Source: Zhongshania antarctica (lineage in GTDB: Bacteria; Pseudomonadota; Gammaproteobacteria; Pseudomonadales; Spongiibacteraceae). From it: a DNA stretch of 64,000 bases. The position numbers and the translations under genes are program-made. The DNA lies in contig NZ_JACHHW010000006.1 of the NCBI RefSeq assembly GCF_014202945.1, positions 248,001 through 312,000 of the forward strand, given 5' to 3'. This document shows positions 7,989 to 16,309 of the stretch, in pieces (within the stretch, counting starts at the first letter, position 1; the number at the start of each line of letters is the position of its first letter). The notes beneath the pieces are model-generated. The model was not told the origin of the DNA. It did no database searches and was given only the letters and a program-made list of their open reading frames with translations.

Positions 7989-10541
7989 ATGACTGACAAA
8001 CAACGCCTGCTCATCATTGGTAACGGCCCAGTTGGCCACCAATTTATTGAATCCATTATTGAAAGCGGCAAAGGCGGGCAATTCGATATCACGGTTATTG
8101 GCGAGGAACCTCGCCCAGCGTATGACCGCGTTCACCTTACCGCGTGGTTTGAAACCCGCGAAGCCGCCTCGCTGAATATGGTCAAGGAAGGCTTTTACAG
8201 CGACAACAACATCACCGCGCTGACCCACGAGAAAGTCATTGCCATAGACCGCGCGGCGCAAACGGTCAGTACCGACAAAGGCGAACAATACGCCTACGAC
8301 AAATTAATCTTGGCCACCGGTTCCTTTCCCTTTGTGCCACCGGTACCGGGCCACGATCGCAAAAACTGCTTTGTTTATCGCACTATAGAAGATTTAGAAG
8401 CCATCACCGCCGCTGCCGCTAATGCCAAAGTTGGCACAGTGGTGGGCGGCGGTTTACTTGGCTTAGAAGCGGCCAAGGCCATTATGGACTTGGGCCTCAA
8501 AACCCATGTCATCGAATTTGCTCCTCGCCTTATGGCGGTTCAGGTTGACGAAGGTGGCGGCGCATTGTTACGCCGTAAAATTGAAGATCTGGGCGTATCC
8601 GTCCACACCCAAAAGAACACCCAGCAAATCATTGATGGCGACGATTGCGTTCACAAATTGCAATTTGCTGACGGCGCAGAACTCGAGACCGATATATTAG
8701 TTTTCTCGGCAGGTATCCGCCCCCAAGATGCATTAGCGAGACAATGCGAACTGGCCATTGGCGAACGTGGCGGCATCGTCATCGACAATGCCTGCTTAAC
8801 CTCTGACCCCGCGATTTACGCGATTGGCGAGTGCGCCCTGTGGGGCGGTCGCATCTACGGACTCATTGCGCCGGGCTGGGATATGGCCAGAGTTGCCGCC
8901 GACCATGTGCTGGGCGGAATCGAAGAGAAGGCGTTCACTGGCGCCGACATGAGCACCAAGCTCAAGTTAATGGGGGTTGATGTTGCTTCTATTGGCGACG
9001 CCCATGCCAGCACCCCAGGCGCCAAGTGCTACACCTTTATAGACGAGAAAGCGGAGGTCTATAAAAAGATTGTGGTTAGCAGCGATGGCCAACACCTACT
9101 TGGCTGCGTGCTTATTGGCGAGGCCAATGACTACGGCACCCTACTCCAGTTTGCCCTGAACAAAATCACCCTACCCGAGCAACCAGAAAGTATGATTCTG
9201 CCTAGTTTGGACGGCAGTGCTGGGGTTGGTTTAGGGGTTGACGCGCTTCCTGATGTCGCCCAGATATGCTCCTGCAACAACGTGAGCAAGGGTGGTTTAT
9301 GCGCAGCGGTTCAAGGCGGCGCAATGACCGTAGGCGACCTTAAAGCCTGCACCAAGGCAGCCACCACCTGTGGCGGATGTACTGCGCTTGTCGGCCAGGT
9401 ATTGAACGCCGAACTAACCAAAATGGGCGTTGAGGTGAACACCGACCTCTGCGAACATTTTCCCTACACCCGCCAAGAGATTTTCCACCTCGTTAAAGTT
9501 GGACAAATTAGATCTTTTGACGAGCTGCTGGAAAAACACGGCAGCGGCCACGGCTGTGAAATTTGCAAGCCTACCGCCGCGTCGATCATGGCCTCGTGCT
9601 GGAACGACTATATTCTCGAGCCCAAGCTTGCAGGCCTGCAGGACACCAATGACCGCTATTTAGCAAACATGCAAAAGAACGGCACCTACTCAGTGGTACC
9701 CCGCATGGCGGGTGGCGAAGTCACACCAGATGGCTTAATTGCGGTTGGCCAAGTAGCCAAAAAATATAATCTTTACACCAAGATCACTGGGGGCCAGCGC
9801 GTCGATTTATTTGGCGCCACCCTCGACCAGCTGCCCAAAATTTGGATGGAATTAATCGCCGCAGGGTTTGAGTCTGGCCACGCCTACGGCAAGTCATTGC
9901 GCACCGTCAAGTCCTGCGTTGGCTCTACGTGGTGCCGCTACGGTGTGCAAGACAGTGTTGGCAAGGCCATTGATTTAGAAAATCGCTACAAAGGCCTGCG
10001 CTCACCACACAAACTCAAAATGGCAGTTTCCGGCTGTACTCGCGAATGCGCCGAGGCGCAAAGCAAAGATGTTGGCGTTATCGCCACGGAAAAAGGCTGG
10101 AATCTTTACCTTTGTGGTAATGGTGGCATGAAGCCACGCCACGCCGACTTGTTCGCCTCGGACATCGACACCGACACAATGGTGAAATATATCGACCGCT
10201 TCCTGATGTTCTATGTGCGCACCGCTGACCGTCTGCAGCGCACTTCAGTATGGATGGAAAACCTCGAAGGCGGACTGGACTACCTCCGTAAGGTCGTTAT
10301 CGACGACTCGCTAGGCATCTGCGCCGAGCTTGAAGCAGAAATGGCGAACGTCGTTGACACCTATCAGTGCGAGTGGAAAACCACCGTTGAAAACCCCGAG
10401 AAAGTGAAGCAATTCCGCAGCTTTGTGAATGCCGATAAAACTGACAAAGAAATTGTTTTCATTCAAGAGCGCGGCCAGATTCGTCCCGCCACCGACGCCG
10501 AAAAAATGACGAATGCAGACGACCTGATTGTGGTTGCCTAA
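7989..10541 (+). CDS. nirB: assimilatory NAD(P)H nitrite reductase, large subunit
   Basis: NirB reduces nitrite to ammonium with NAD(P)H in the cytoplasm. The 850 residues run in the usual order: an FAD/NAD(P)-binding oxidoreductase (IIGNGPVGH near the N-terminus and GGGLLGLEAA near 153), a BFD-like [2Fe-2S] domain with Cys pairs CSC near 427 and CGGC near 461, and a sulfite/nitrite-reductase core. Siroheme and [4Fe-4S] ligands are visible as CVGSTWC near 643-649 and CTREC near 683-687. Length is normal for the family. The ATG has AAAGGAAG 5 bases upstream. It is followed by nirD in the same operon and driven by a sigma-54 promoter. No nitrate reductase gene follows, unlike the Pseudomonas nas locus. 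Confidence 0.97.
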   Translation: MTDKQRLLIIGNGPVGHQFIESIIESGKGGQFDITVIGEEPRPAYDRVHLTAWFETREAASLNMVKEGFYSDNNITALTHEKVIAIDRAAQTVSTDKGEQYAYDKLILATGSFPFVPPVPGHDRKNCFVYRTIEDLEAITAAAANAKVGTVVGGGLLGLEAAKAIMDLGLKTHVIEFAPRLMAVQVDEGGGALLRRKIEDLGVSVHTQKNTQQIIDGDDCVHKLQFADGAELETDILVFSAGIRPQDALARQCELAIGERGGIVIDNACLTSDPAIYAIGECALWGGRIYGLIAPGWDMARVAADHVLGGIEEKAFTGADMSTKLKLMGVDVASIGDAHASTPGAKCYTFIDEKAEVYKKIVVSSDGQHLLGCVLIGEANDYGTLLQFALNKITLPEQPESMILPSLDGSAGVGLGVDALPDVAQICSCNNVSKGGLCAAVQGGAMTVGDLKACTKAATTCGGCTALVGQVLNAELTKMGVEVNTDLCEHFPYTRQEIFHLVKVGQIRSFDELLEKHGSGHGCEICKPTAASIMASCWNDYILEPKLAGLQDTNDRYLANMQKNGTYSVVPRMAGGEVTPDGLIAVGQVAKKYNLYTKITGGQRVDLFGATLDQLPKIWMELIAAGFESGHAYGKSLRTVKSCVGSTWCRYGVQDSVGKAIDLENRYKGLRSPHKLKMAVSGCTRECAEAQSKDVGVIATEKGWNLYLCGNGGMKPRHADLFASDIDTDTMVKYIDRFLMFYVRTADRLQRTSVWMENLEGGLDYLRKVVIDDSLGICAELEAEMANVVDTYQCEWKTTVENPEKVKQFRSFVNADKTDKEIVFIQERGQIRPATDAEKMTNADDLIVVA

Positions 10542-10553
10542 ACCATACTTAAC

Positions 10554-10582
10554 GATCCACCGCGGTCAAATCGCGGTGGATC
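10554..10582 (+). other. intercistronic hairpin between nirB and nirD
   Basis: A perfect 11-base-pair stem (GATCCACCGCG with CGCGGTGGATC) encloses a 7-base loop. There is no T-run after it, so it is more likely an mRNA stability or processing element than a full terminator. It would tune the NirB:NirD ratio. Confidence 0.7.
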
Positions 10583-10608
10583 AAACTGCTCTATAAGAGG
10601 AATACACC

Positions 10609-10932
10609 ATGTCTTGGACCACCGTTTGCCGCCTTGACGACATTCTGCCCAATGCCGGCGTCGCCGCATTAATAGACGAAACGCAAGTTGCTATTTTTCG
10701 GGTAGACGACAAAGTCTACGCCCTGGCCAACAAAGACCCCTTTAGTAAGGCCAATGTCCTGTCGCGCGGTATTGTTGGCAGCGTAAAGGGGACTCTGGTC
10801 GTTGCATCACCCATTTACAAGCAGCACTTTAGCCTTGAAGCAGGCAACTGCTTAGAAGACGAAACCGTATCCATTCCCTGCTACCAAGTTCGCACCGAGG
10901 GTGAACTGGTGCAAGTTCAAGTGAATTGCTAA
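10609..10932 (+). CDS. nirD: assimilatory nitrite reductase, small subunit
   Basis: NirD is the 107-residue partner of NirB, with a Rieske-like fold. As in other NirD proteins the Rieske cluster ligands are absent: there is no CxH or CxxH pair around NKDPF and SPIYKQHF, where a true Rieske protein would have them. A good ribosome site (AGAGGA, 7 bases before the ATG) supports the start. It is co-transcribed with nirB, 67 bases downstream, and is followed by a terminator. Confidence 0.93.
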   Translation: MSWTTVCRLDDILPNAGVAALIDETQVAIFRVDDKVYALANKDPFSKANVLSRGIVGSVKGTLVVASPIYKQHFSLEAGNCLEDETVSIPCYQVRTEGELVQVQVNC

Positions 10933-10977
10933 ACCGCAACACAGCGGATTGAACGAAGCCTTTTAGTCTCCCCCCTC

Positions 10978-11011
10978 GTCGGTTGCTACCCCGGTAGTAG
11001 CCGACCTTTTT
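10978..11011 (+). terminator. rho-independent terminator of nirBD
   Basis: A 13-base-pair stem (GTCGGTTGCTACC with GGTAGTAGCCGAC, two G-U pairs) has a 2-base gap at the tip and is followed by CTTTTT. It ends the nirBD operon before ppa. Confidence 0.8.
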
Positions 11012-11093
11012 CGACCTTTGGTAATAAAGCCTCACACAGTTTATAATCGGCCCAGATTTCAACCCTAACCACAACCCAATATGGAAGCCCGTC

Positions 11094-11621
11094 ATGAGCT
11101 ACACGCAAATTCCGGCCGGTAAAGACCTGCCTAACGACATCTTCGTTGCCATTGAAATTCCTGCCAATAGCAGCCCGATCAAATACGAAATCGACAAAGA
11201 CTACGACGCGTTGATGGTAGACCGCTTTATGGCCACGCCGATGTTCTACCCAGCGAACTATGGCTACATTCCCAACACCCTGTCAGAAGACGGCGACGCA
11301 CTCGATGTATTGGTCGTTACCCCATACCCAGTGGTACCCGGCTCAGTGATTCGCGCTCGTCCTATCGGCATCCTCAATATGAGCGATGAAGCGGGTAAAG
11401 ACGCCAAGCTATTAGCCGTACCCCACGACAAACTTTCGGTTCTCTACAAAGATGTGAAGGAGCCTTCAGATCTTCCCGCGCTGCTGATCCAGCAAATTGA
11501 ACATTTCTTTGAAAACTACAAAGATCTCGAGAAAGGCAAGTGGGTAAAAATTGACGGATGGGCAGGCAGTGAAGAAGCGCGCGCTGAAGTGATGAAAGCA
11601 GCTGCAGCCTACAAAGGCTAA
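11094..11621 (+). CDS. ppa: inorganic pyrophosphatase
   Basis: This 175-residue family I soluble pyrophosphatase hydrolyses pyrophosphate to two phosphates, pulling biosynthetic reactions forward. The metal-binding signature DGDALD is at residues 66-71, matching Asp65/67/70 of the E. coli enzyme with a one-residue shift. Other conserved stretches include [24 protein letters not shown] and the C-terminal [10 protein letters not shown]. Length is the family norm. GGAAG lies 6 bases upstream of the ATG. It stands alone, between the nirBD terminator and a gap leading to convergent genes. Confidence 0.97.
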   Translation: MSYTQIPAGKDLPNDIFVAIEIPANSSPIKYEIDKDYDALMVDRFMATPMFYPANYGYIPNTLSEDGDALDVLVVTPYPVVPGSVIRARPIGILNMSDEAGKDAKLLAVPHDKLSVLYKDVKEPSDLPALLIQQIEHFFENYKDLEKGKWVKIDGWAGSEEARAEVMKAAAAYKG

Positions 11622-11629
11622 GTCTTGCT

Positions 11630-11651
11630 GCGGGGTCGCTCAAGGCCCCGC
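11630..11651 (+). terminator. possible ppa terminator hairpin
   Basis: A 6-base-pair GC stem (GCGGGG with CCCCGC) directly follows the ppa stop. No T-run follows, so termination efficiency is uncertain. Confidence 0.4.
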
Positions 11652-11770
11652 GAACCCTCCCCGTAAAAACCAATTTAATTCAAAGAAAGCACCAACCCCG
11701 CCTTACAATCGAACTCAGCCAACACCGCGTCACACTCCACTTTTGACCGGACATCCAGAAGCGCAGACGA

Positions 11771-11799
11771 AAAAAAAGGACTCAATGAGCCCCCTTTTT
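11771..11799. terminator. possible bidirectional terminator between ppa and a convergent gene
   Basis: An A-run, a short stem (GGaCTC with GAGcCC around an AAT loop) and a T-run are arranged symmetrically, so either strand could use it. The stem has a mismatch and a small bulge. Confidence 0.45.
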
Positions 11800-11832
11800 G
11801 TGCGCACGCACTATTTAATACAAAACCATCAA

Positions 11833-12309
11833 TCAGCCCACTTGCGGCATGGCTTTTAATAAGCGCTGGTATAATTTTGAGTTCTTACGAATTGACTTGT
11901 GTTTAGAATAAGCTTCAACGGCTTTATGCCACGCATCATCACTACCGTGGGCATTAAGCGAAAAACTGGTACAGACGGTTTTTTGCTCAAGCTTAGATGC
12001 CACACCAACCTGAAAAATTGGGGTTAAATTTCCGCTTTTCTCAGTTTTGAGTAAATAGCTAATTCCCCGCACCGTGCCATCACTTTTAAAACAGCGATCT
12101 TCTTTAGTTTCATCAAGATAGCGACGCTGCTCAGCTTCAAGAATCGCATCGCGTTCATTCGCTTGTTTCTCTACTTCATTTTTTAATTTACCTTCCAGCC
12201 GCGCACCACCGTTCTTCAGCGAAAAGTATTCCTGATACAGCTTCCCTGCTACCGTACGGCGCACCCGAAAGCCGTAAAACGCCTTATTATCTAATAGTTT
12301 AACGCTCAC
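11833..12309 (-). CDS. conserved-looking protein of unknown function
   Basis: I do not recognise a family. From the GTG at 12309, which has GGAGG 5 bases upstream, the product is 158 residues; an ATG at 12351 would add 14 residues without a ribosome site. It is basic and soluble, with no signal peptide or membrane segment. The N-terminal part (NKAFYGFRVRRTVAGKLYQE) reads like a short beta-sheet module loosely reminiscent of AP2/integrase N-terminal DNA-binding domains. It is followed by a charged helix (about residues 40-70) and a C-terminal region with KAVEAYSKHK. It is a single gene convergent with ppa. A nucleic-acid-binding role is a guess. Confidence 0.65.
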   Translation of the reverse strand: MSVKLLDNKAFYGFRVRRTVAGKLYQEYFSLKNGGARLEGKLKNEVEKQANERDAILEAEQRRYLDETKEDRCFKSDGTVRGISYLLKTEKSGNLTPIFQVGVASKLEQKTVCTSFSLNAHGSDDAWHKAVEAYSKHKSIRKNSKLYQRLLKAMPQVG

Positions 12310-12401
12310 AAGCACCTCCCTTTGTGTAGTTATGCGACATCTATATCTCACAATATAACAGATGCGACCTAATAATACTGAGCCAAAAATAAACGGGCAT
12401 G

Positions 12402-13193
12402 CTAGGCGTCATCGTTAATATATTGATCCATGTTTAACGCGGGCAAATCAACAGATAATACCCCGACTTGCTTTGCCGGCACTCCCGCTACTGTAGCATG
12501 CGGCGCCACAGTGTTTAACACCACACTACCCGCCGCAATTTTAGCTCCTTCACCAACAACAATATTTCCTAAAACCTTAGCACCAGCACTAATTAATACG
12601 CCATCGCGAATATGTGGATGGCGCGGGCCAGGTCCGCTGCCACAGCCGCCCAAGGTCACCGAATGCAGCATAGAAACATTGTTACCAACCACGGCGGTTT
12701 CACCAATGACTAAGCCAGTAGCATGATCGACCATCACCCCACAGCCGATGACTGCGGCCGGATGAATATCGACATCAAATACACTTGCAATTCTATTTTG
12801 CAAAAACAATGCCAGTGACTCGCGGTTCTGCGTCCACAACCAGTGGGCAATTCGATACGCCTGAATTGCCTGAAAACCTTTAAAATATAAAAACGGCATG
12901 CCGTAGTGATCGCAGGCGGGGTCGCGATCAAAATGGGCGCGGATATCCATGGCGGCCGAGTTTACAATGCTAGGATCACTGACAAAAGCTTCACTGAACA
13001 CATCGCGAATCAGCATTGCAGGAACAGAATCGCAACCCACTTTAGATGCAATATGAAAACTGAGGGCATCGGCAAAATTCGCGTGATTTAAAATACTGGC
13101 GTGATAAAAGCTCGCCAGCACCGGTTCGTTGCGACCGTATTCCCGCGCTTCACTGGTCATGGCAAGCCACAAATCATTTACTGCTGCATTCAT
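12402..13193 (-). CDS. cysE: serine O-acetyltransferase
   Basis: CysE transfers acetyl from acetyl-CoA to L-serine, the first committed step of cysteine synthesis. The product is about 263 residues from the ATG at 13193, which has AAGG 8 bases upstream. An alternative TTG at 13217 would overlap the upstream gene. It has the helical N-terminal domain (MLIRDVFSEAF, HFDRDPACDHY) and a C-terminal left-handed beta-helix of hexapeptide repeats (DIHPAAVIGCGVMVDHATGLVIGE in two stretches, then GAKVLGNIVVGEGAKIAAGSVV) with the catalytic His in DHATG. It lies 10 bases after the peptidase gene and is probably co-transcribed with it. It is the long CysE type rather than the short EpsC type. Confidence 0.92.
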   Translation of the reverse strand: MNAAVNDLWLAMTSEAREYGRNEPVLASFYHASILNHANFADALSFHIASKVGCDSVPAMLIRDVFSEAFVSDPSIVNSAAMDIRAHFDRDPACDHYGMPFLYFKGFQAIQAYRIAHWLWTQNRESLALFLQNRIASVFDVDIHPAAVIGCGVMVDHATGLVIGETAVVGNNVSMLHSVTLGGCGSGPGPRHPHIRDGVLISAGAKVLGNIVVGEGAKIAAGSVVLNTVAPHATVAGVPAKQVGVLSVDLPALNMDQYINDDA

Positions 13194-13203
13194 TACTAAA
13201 GCC

Positions 13204-13926
13204 TTATTTAAGCGCAATATAATTCACGGGATAGCACGCCTTTGGCACCACCACATAACGTGAATAAAGCTTATTTAACTCCGCCAAAACACTTTCTCGC
13301 AAGTGTAAAGTTGACACACTATTTAACACTTCAGCCAAGAGCTTTGCGCTTATCACGTCATCGCACTTTGCCGCTAAAGGCGCGTAACTTAAATGCCAAC
13401 GCTCCGGCGCGATGCCGCCGCGATCAACCGCATAGGGTCGAAAAAAGCCATGGCCGTGACCATTGGCAAACTGCCGGTCTAACCACCGATGCATCGGGCC
13501 GAAAACACCGGCATCAGTAACCTCAGCGGGGGTTAACTGCACAGAATAATCGGCAGCAACCGCCGCCGCATCGTAAACATCGATATCGCTCCCCCAGTGA
13601 TGTCGCGACGCGCCTGGCAAGGCTGACCAGCGCATAATGGCATTGATCAACTCTGACTCGCTTAGCGTATTGATATCGAGCGCGTGGCCCGCACTATCTA
13701 ATACTGGGCGCCGCCCCTGGGCTTTCGCATTCCAAATGGCCAGCTGACGCTCAAAACTGCGATAACCGCTCACCAAACGCAAATCGAAACCCGCTTTTTT
13801 GGCGTCAGCACACAAGGCCGTTAACGGTGCGATAATGGCACGGTGCACAGGAATACCATTAAATAGCTCATTGGCGGAGTCATCGCGCCCTAAAACCAAA
13901 TCGGCACTTACGGTTAGATCCATCAT
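13204..13926 (-). CDS. M15-family D-alanyl-D-alanine carboxypeptidase-like protein
   Basis: The 240-residue protein has the zinc-peptidase signatures of the VanY/DacB-type M15 family: SRHHWGSDID at residues 107-116 (S-x-H-x-x-G-x-x-x-D) and ERWH at 175-178, supplying His109, Asp116 and His178 as metal ligands. Members trim D-Ala-D-Ala from peptidoglycan peptides. An earlier block, LVSGYRSFERQLAIW at 51-65, is also typical. No signal peptide or membrane anchor is present at the N-terminus, which is unusual for an enzyme acting on the cell wall. It may act on cytoplasmic or recycled muropeptides, or be exported another way. It precedes cysE on the same strand and is divergent from the patatin gene. 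Confidence 0.85.
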   Translation of the reverse strand: MMDLTVSADLVLGRDDSANELFNGIPVHRAIIAPLTALCADAKKAGFDLRLVSGYRSFERQLAIWNAKAQGRRPVLDSAGHALDINTLSESELINAIMRWSALPGASRHHWGSDIDVYDAAAVAADYSVQLTPAEVTDAGVFGPMHRWLDRQFANGHGHGFFRPYAVDRGGIAPERWHLSYAPLAAKCDDVISAKLLAEVLNSVSTLHLRESVLAELNKLYSRYVVVPKACYPVNYIALK

Positions 13927-14020
13927 AGGTGCATACTATTCGCGCTGTTTAAGGTATTGAAGCTTCATGGCATCATACTACCGCCAAATGATCTGACTTG
14001 AAATTCTGGAGTAGGAATAC

Positions 14021-15064
14021 GTGAACGAGTCCACTGGACATGTAAAAAAAATTGCCCTTGCCCTAGGCAGCGGTTCAGCTCGCGGGATGGCTCATATCGG
14101 CGTCATCCAGCGCCTCGACGAGCTCGGTATTCGCCCAGACATCCTCTGCGGCACCTCAGTTGGCTCAATTATCGCCGCCTGCTACCTCACCGGAAAACTC
14201 GATCATTTTGAACACTGGATCCAATCCTTAAGTACAACCCAAGTACTCCACTATATGAGTGTTAGTCTCGGCGCCACCGGGGGCGTAGCCCATGCAACTC
14301 GGCTGATCGACTTTTTTGCCCGAGAATATGGCAATCCAAACATCGAAGATTTAGACCAACCCTTTGCCGCCGTCGCCACCGACCTAGTGCGCGGCCGCGA
14401 AGTTTGGCTACAGCGCGGCCCGCTGTGGGACGCCGTACGCGCCTCTATGGCGATTCCCGGCATACTAACCCCCGTACCCTTCCGCAACTCTTGGCTCGTT
14501 GACGGCGGCCTTGTAAACCCTGTACCGGTATCCGTGTGTCGCGCCTTAGGCGCCGACATCATTATCGGTGTCGACCTGAATAGCGACCTCGTTGGTCGTC
14601 AGAAGGTCATCAGCAATGCGAAAGCGGCCAGCGCGGAAGAAATCGCTGAAGAGGAGGAGTCCGAAGAAGAGCTGCCCGTTTTCGAGGACAGCGAAGGTGA
14701 CGAGGTAGATGGTCAAGACCCCTTTCTCGGCGCCGCATTTAGCCGCTTTGCCGCCTCGGTGAAGGAAGCTGCCAGTAATTTCCGCGGCAGTGAGGAAGAC
14801 AAAAAGCCAGAACCGCCCGGCACCATTGCGGTAATGATGAGCGCTATCAATATTATGCAGGATCGCATCACTCGCAGCCGCCTCGCTGGCGAGCCAGCCG
14901 ATATCATGCTGTGGCCGCGCCTCGGGCATATCGGTTTAATGGAATTCAGCAGCGCCGCCGAAGCCATTCAAGAGGGTCGCGACGCCGTCGACCGCATGCT
15001 GCCGGCCATTCGCCACGCCTTTAAAAGCGAAGGCGACGACCGCCTAATAGAACCCGGGCAATAA
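14021..15064 (+). CDS. patatin-like phospholipase (RssA family)
   Basis: This 347-residue protein has the patatin catalytic dyad: nucleophile Ser46 in GTSVG (44-48) and Asp161 in DGG (161-163). The oxyanion loop GSGSARG is near residues 16-22. It would hydrolyse lipid acyl esters in the cytoplasm or at the inner membrane. Between about 203 and 230 it carries a strongly acidic insertion rich in Glu (EIAEEEESEEELP) that the short RssA proteins lack. The GTG start at 14021 has AGGA 4 bases upstream. It is followed by a Rieske ferredoxin gene on the same strand. Confidence 0.88.
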   Translation: MNESTGHVKKIALALGSGSARGMAHIGVIQRLDELGIRPDILCGTSVGSIIAACYLTGKLDHFEHWIQSLSTTQVLHYMSVSLGATGGVAHATRLIDFFAREYGNPNIEDLDQPFAAVATDLVRGREVWLQRGPLWDAVRASMAIPGILTPVPFRNSWLVDGGLVNPVPVSVCRALGADIIIGVDLNSDLVGRQKVISNAKAASAEEIAEEEESEEELPVFEDSEGDEVDGQDPFLGAAFSRFAASVKEAASNFRGSEEDKKPEPPGTIAVMMSAINIMQDRITRSRLAGEPADIMLWPRLGHIGLMEFSSAAEAIQEGRDAVDRMLPAIRHAFKSEGDDRLIEPGQ

Positions 15065-15151
15065 ATTCCCCGCGCCAGCTCGGCCCTCACTCAAACCAAC
15101 GTCGCTAGCGTATTGCAGCGCTAGCGACCAAAAACCTATACAAGCCACTTT

Positions 15152-15475
15152 ATGCGCGTACTTTGCCACCTCAACGACATTCCCGACCCCGGTTCCAAGG
15201 GCTTTAAATCCGCAGAGCACAGCCTGTTTGCGGTTCGCCTGCGCGGACAGGTTTACGTCTATCGCAACAGCTGTCCGCACCTTGGCATTGAATTAAATTG
15301 GCAGGAGGATCAATTTTTAGACTACGACGACTCGCTGATTCAATGCGCGACCCACGGCGCTTTATTCATTATTGAAAATGGCGAGTGCATAGCCGGACCG
15401 TGTATCGGCAAAACCCTAGAAGCCGTCGACTTTCGCATTGACCGGGGCATGATAAGCGTCTGCGAACCAGATTAA
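15152..15475 (+). CDS. Rieske-type [2Fe-2S] ferredoxin
   Basis: At 107 residues this is a single Rieske domain. The ligand pairs are complete: CPHLG gives C-x-H, and CATHGALF gives C-x-x-H, about 21 residues apart. Such small proteins pass electrons to oxygenases or other oxidoreductases in the cytoplasm; the partner is not encoded next to it. Its stop codon overlaps the stop of the convergent sfsA gene by two bases. The ribosome site upstream is weak. Confidence 0.88.
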   Translation: MRVLCHLNDIPDPGSKGFKSAEHSLFAVRLRGQVYVYRNSCPHLGIELNWQEDQFLDYDDSLIQCATHGALFIIENGECIAGPCIGKTLEAVDFRIDRGMISVCEPD

Positions 15476-16179
15476 AGACACACCGGTAGTGATGCGCCTA
15501 AAACCATCTGTTCAAGGCTGATGTTTGCCTTATACGCCAAAACCTCCAAACCGGCGTCAACGGCCTCACCTAAGGTGCGTGCGTACCCAGGATCAATATG
15601 GCTCGCCGCGGTGACCCGCTGAATACCCTCATGCAAAACGGCAAACAGCAGCACCACTCGCGCCCCCTGTTGCCGCAGCTCGGCTAATTCCTCGATATGC
15701 TTACTCGCCCGCTTGCTCACTGCATCGGGAAAGGCGCCAAGACCCTTGCCACAGTCCAAGGTCACCGACTTCACCTCAACATAACATTCAGGCAGTCCGT
15801 GGGTCGGCGGCGCATAGAAGTCAATGCGGCTGCCCGAAGCCAACTTCCTCTCCCGCTGCCACTGGGTGTATCCAGCCAAGTCAGCGACGCGCCCAGCTAG
15901 CAGCCCCTCATGAACCAGGCCATTAGCAAGCGCGGAATGAATACATACCGTCGCCCCAGCTTCGGTTTCAAGTAACTCCCAAGTCATACTGTATTTGCGT
16001 TTTAAGTTAGCACTACGCGACAGCCACACTCGGCTGCCCGGCTCGGCGCAGCCGGTCATGGCCCCGGTATTTGGGCAGTGCACCGTGATTTCCTCGCCGC
16101 TTTCTAAGACCACGTCAGCTAAAAAGCGCTTATAGCGCCGCAGTAAATAGCCGCCCTGTAACTCCCCATGCCATTGCAC
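15472..16179 (-). CDS. sfsA: sugar fermentation stimulation protein SfsA
   Basis: This protein aligns end to end with E. coli SfsA: RRYKRFLADV, HCPNTGAMTGC, SRIDFYAP, CYVEVKSVTL, FPDAVSKRASKH and a C-terminal LEVLAYKANIS. I set the start at the GTG at 16179 (AGGAG 7 bases upstream), giving 235 residues against 234 in E. coli; an upstream in-frame start at 16248 would add an unconserved tail. SfsA has a nuclease-like fold with conserved acidic/Lys residues (D, E-V-K) and probably binds DNA. Its physiological role remains poorly defined. It is convergent with the Rieske gene. Confidence 0.94.
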   Translation of the reverse strand: MQWHGELQGGYLLRRYKRFLADVVLESGEEITVHCPNTGAMTGCAEPGSRVWLSRSANLKRKYSMTWELLETEAGATVCIHSALANGLVHEGLLAGRVADLAGYTQWQRERKLASGSRIDFYAPPTHGLPECYVEVKSVTLDCGKGLGAFPDAVSKRASKHIEELAELRQQGARVVLLFAVLHEGIQRVTAASHIDPGYARTLGEAVDAGLEVLAYKANISLEQMVLGASLPVCL

Positions 16180-16309
16180 ACCTACTCTCCTAGCAATCTG
16201 TAAATAGTGTAAATCTGCTTGTTTAGCGCCCCGCGCAAGTCCCAGCAAGCCGGTTAAACATGGTATCGTAGATTTTCAGATATTTGCGTATGAGCTTTAA
16301 ACCAATACC

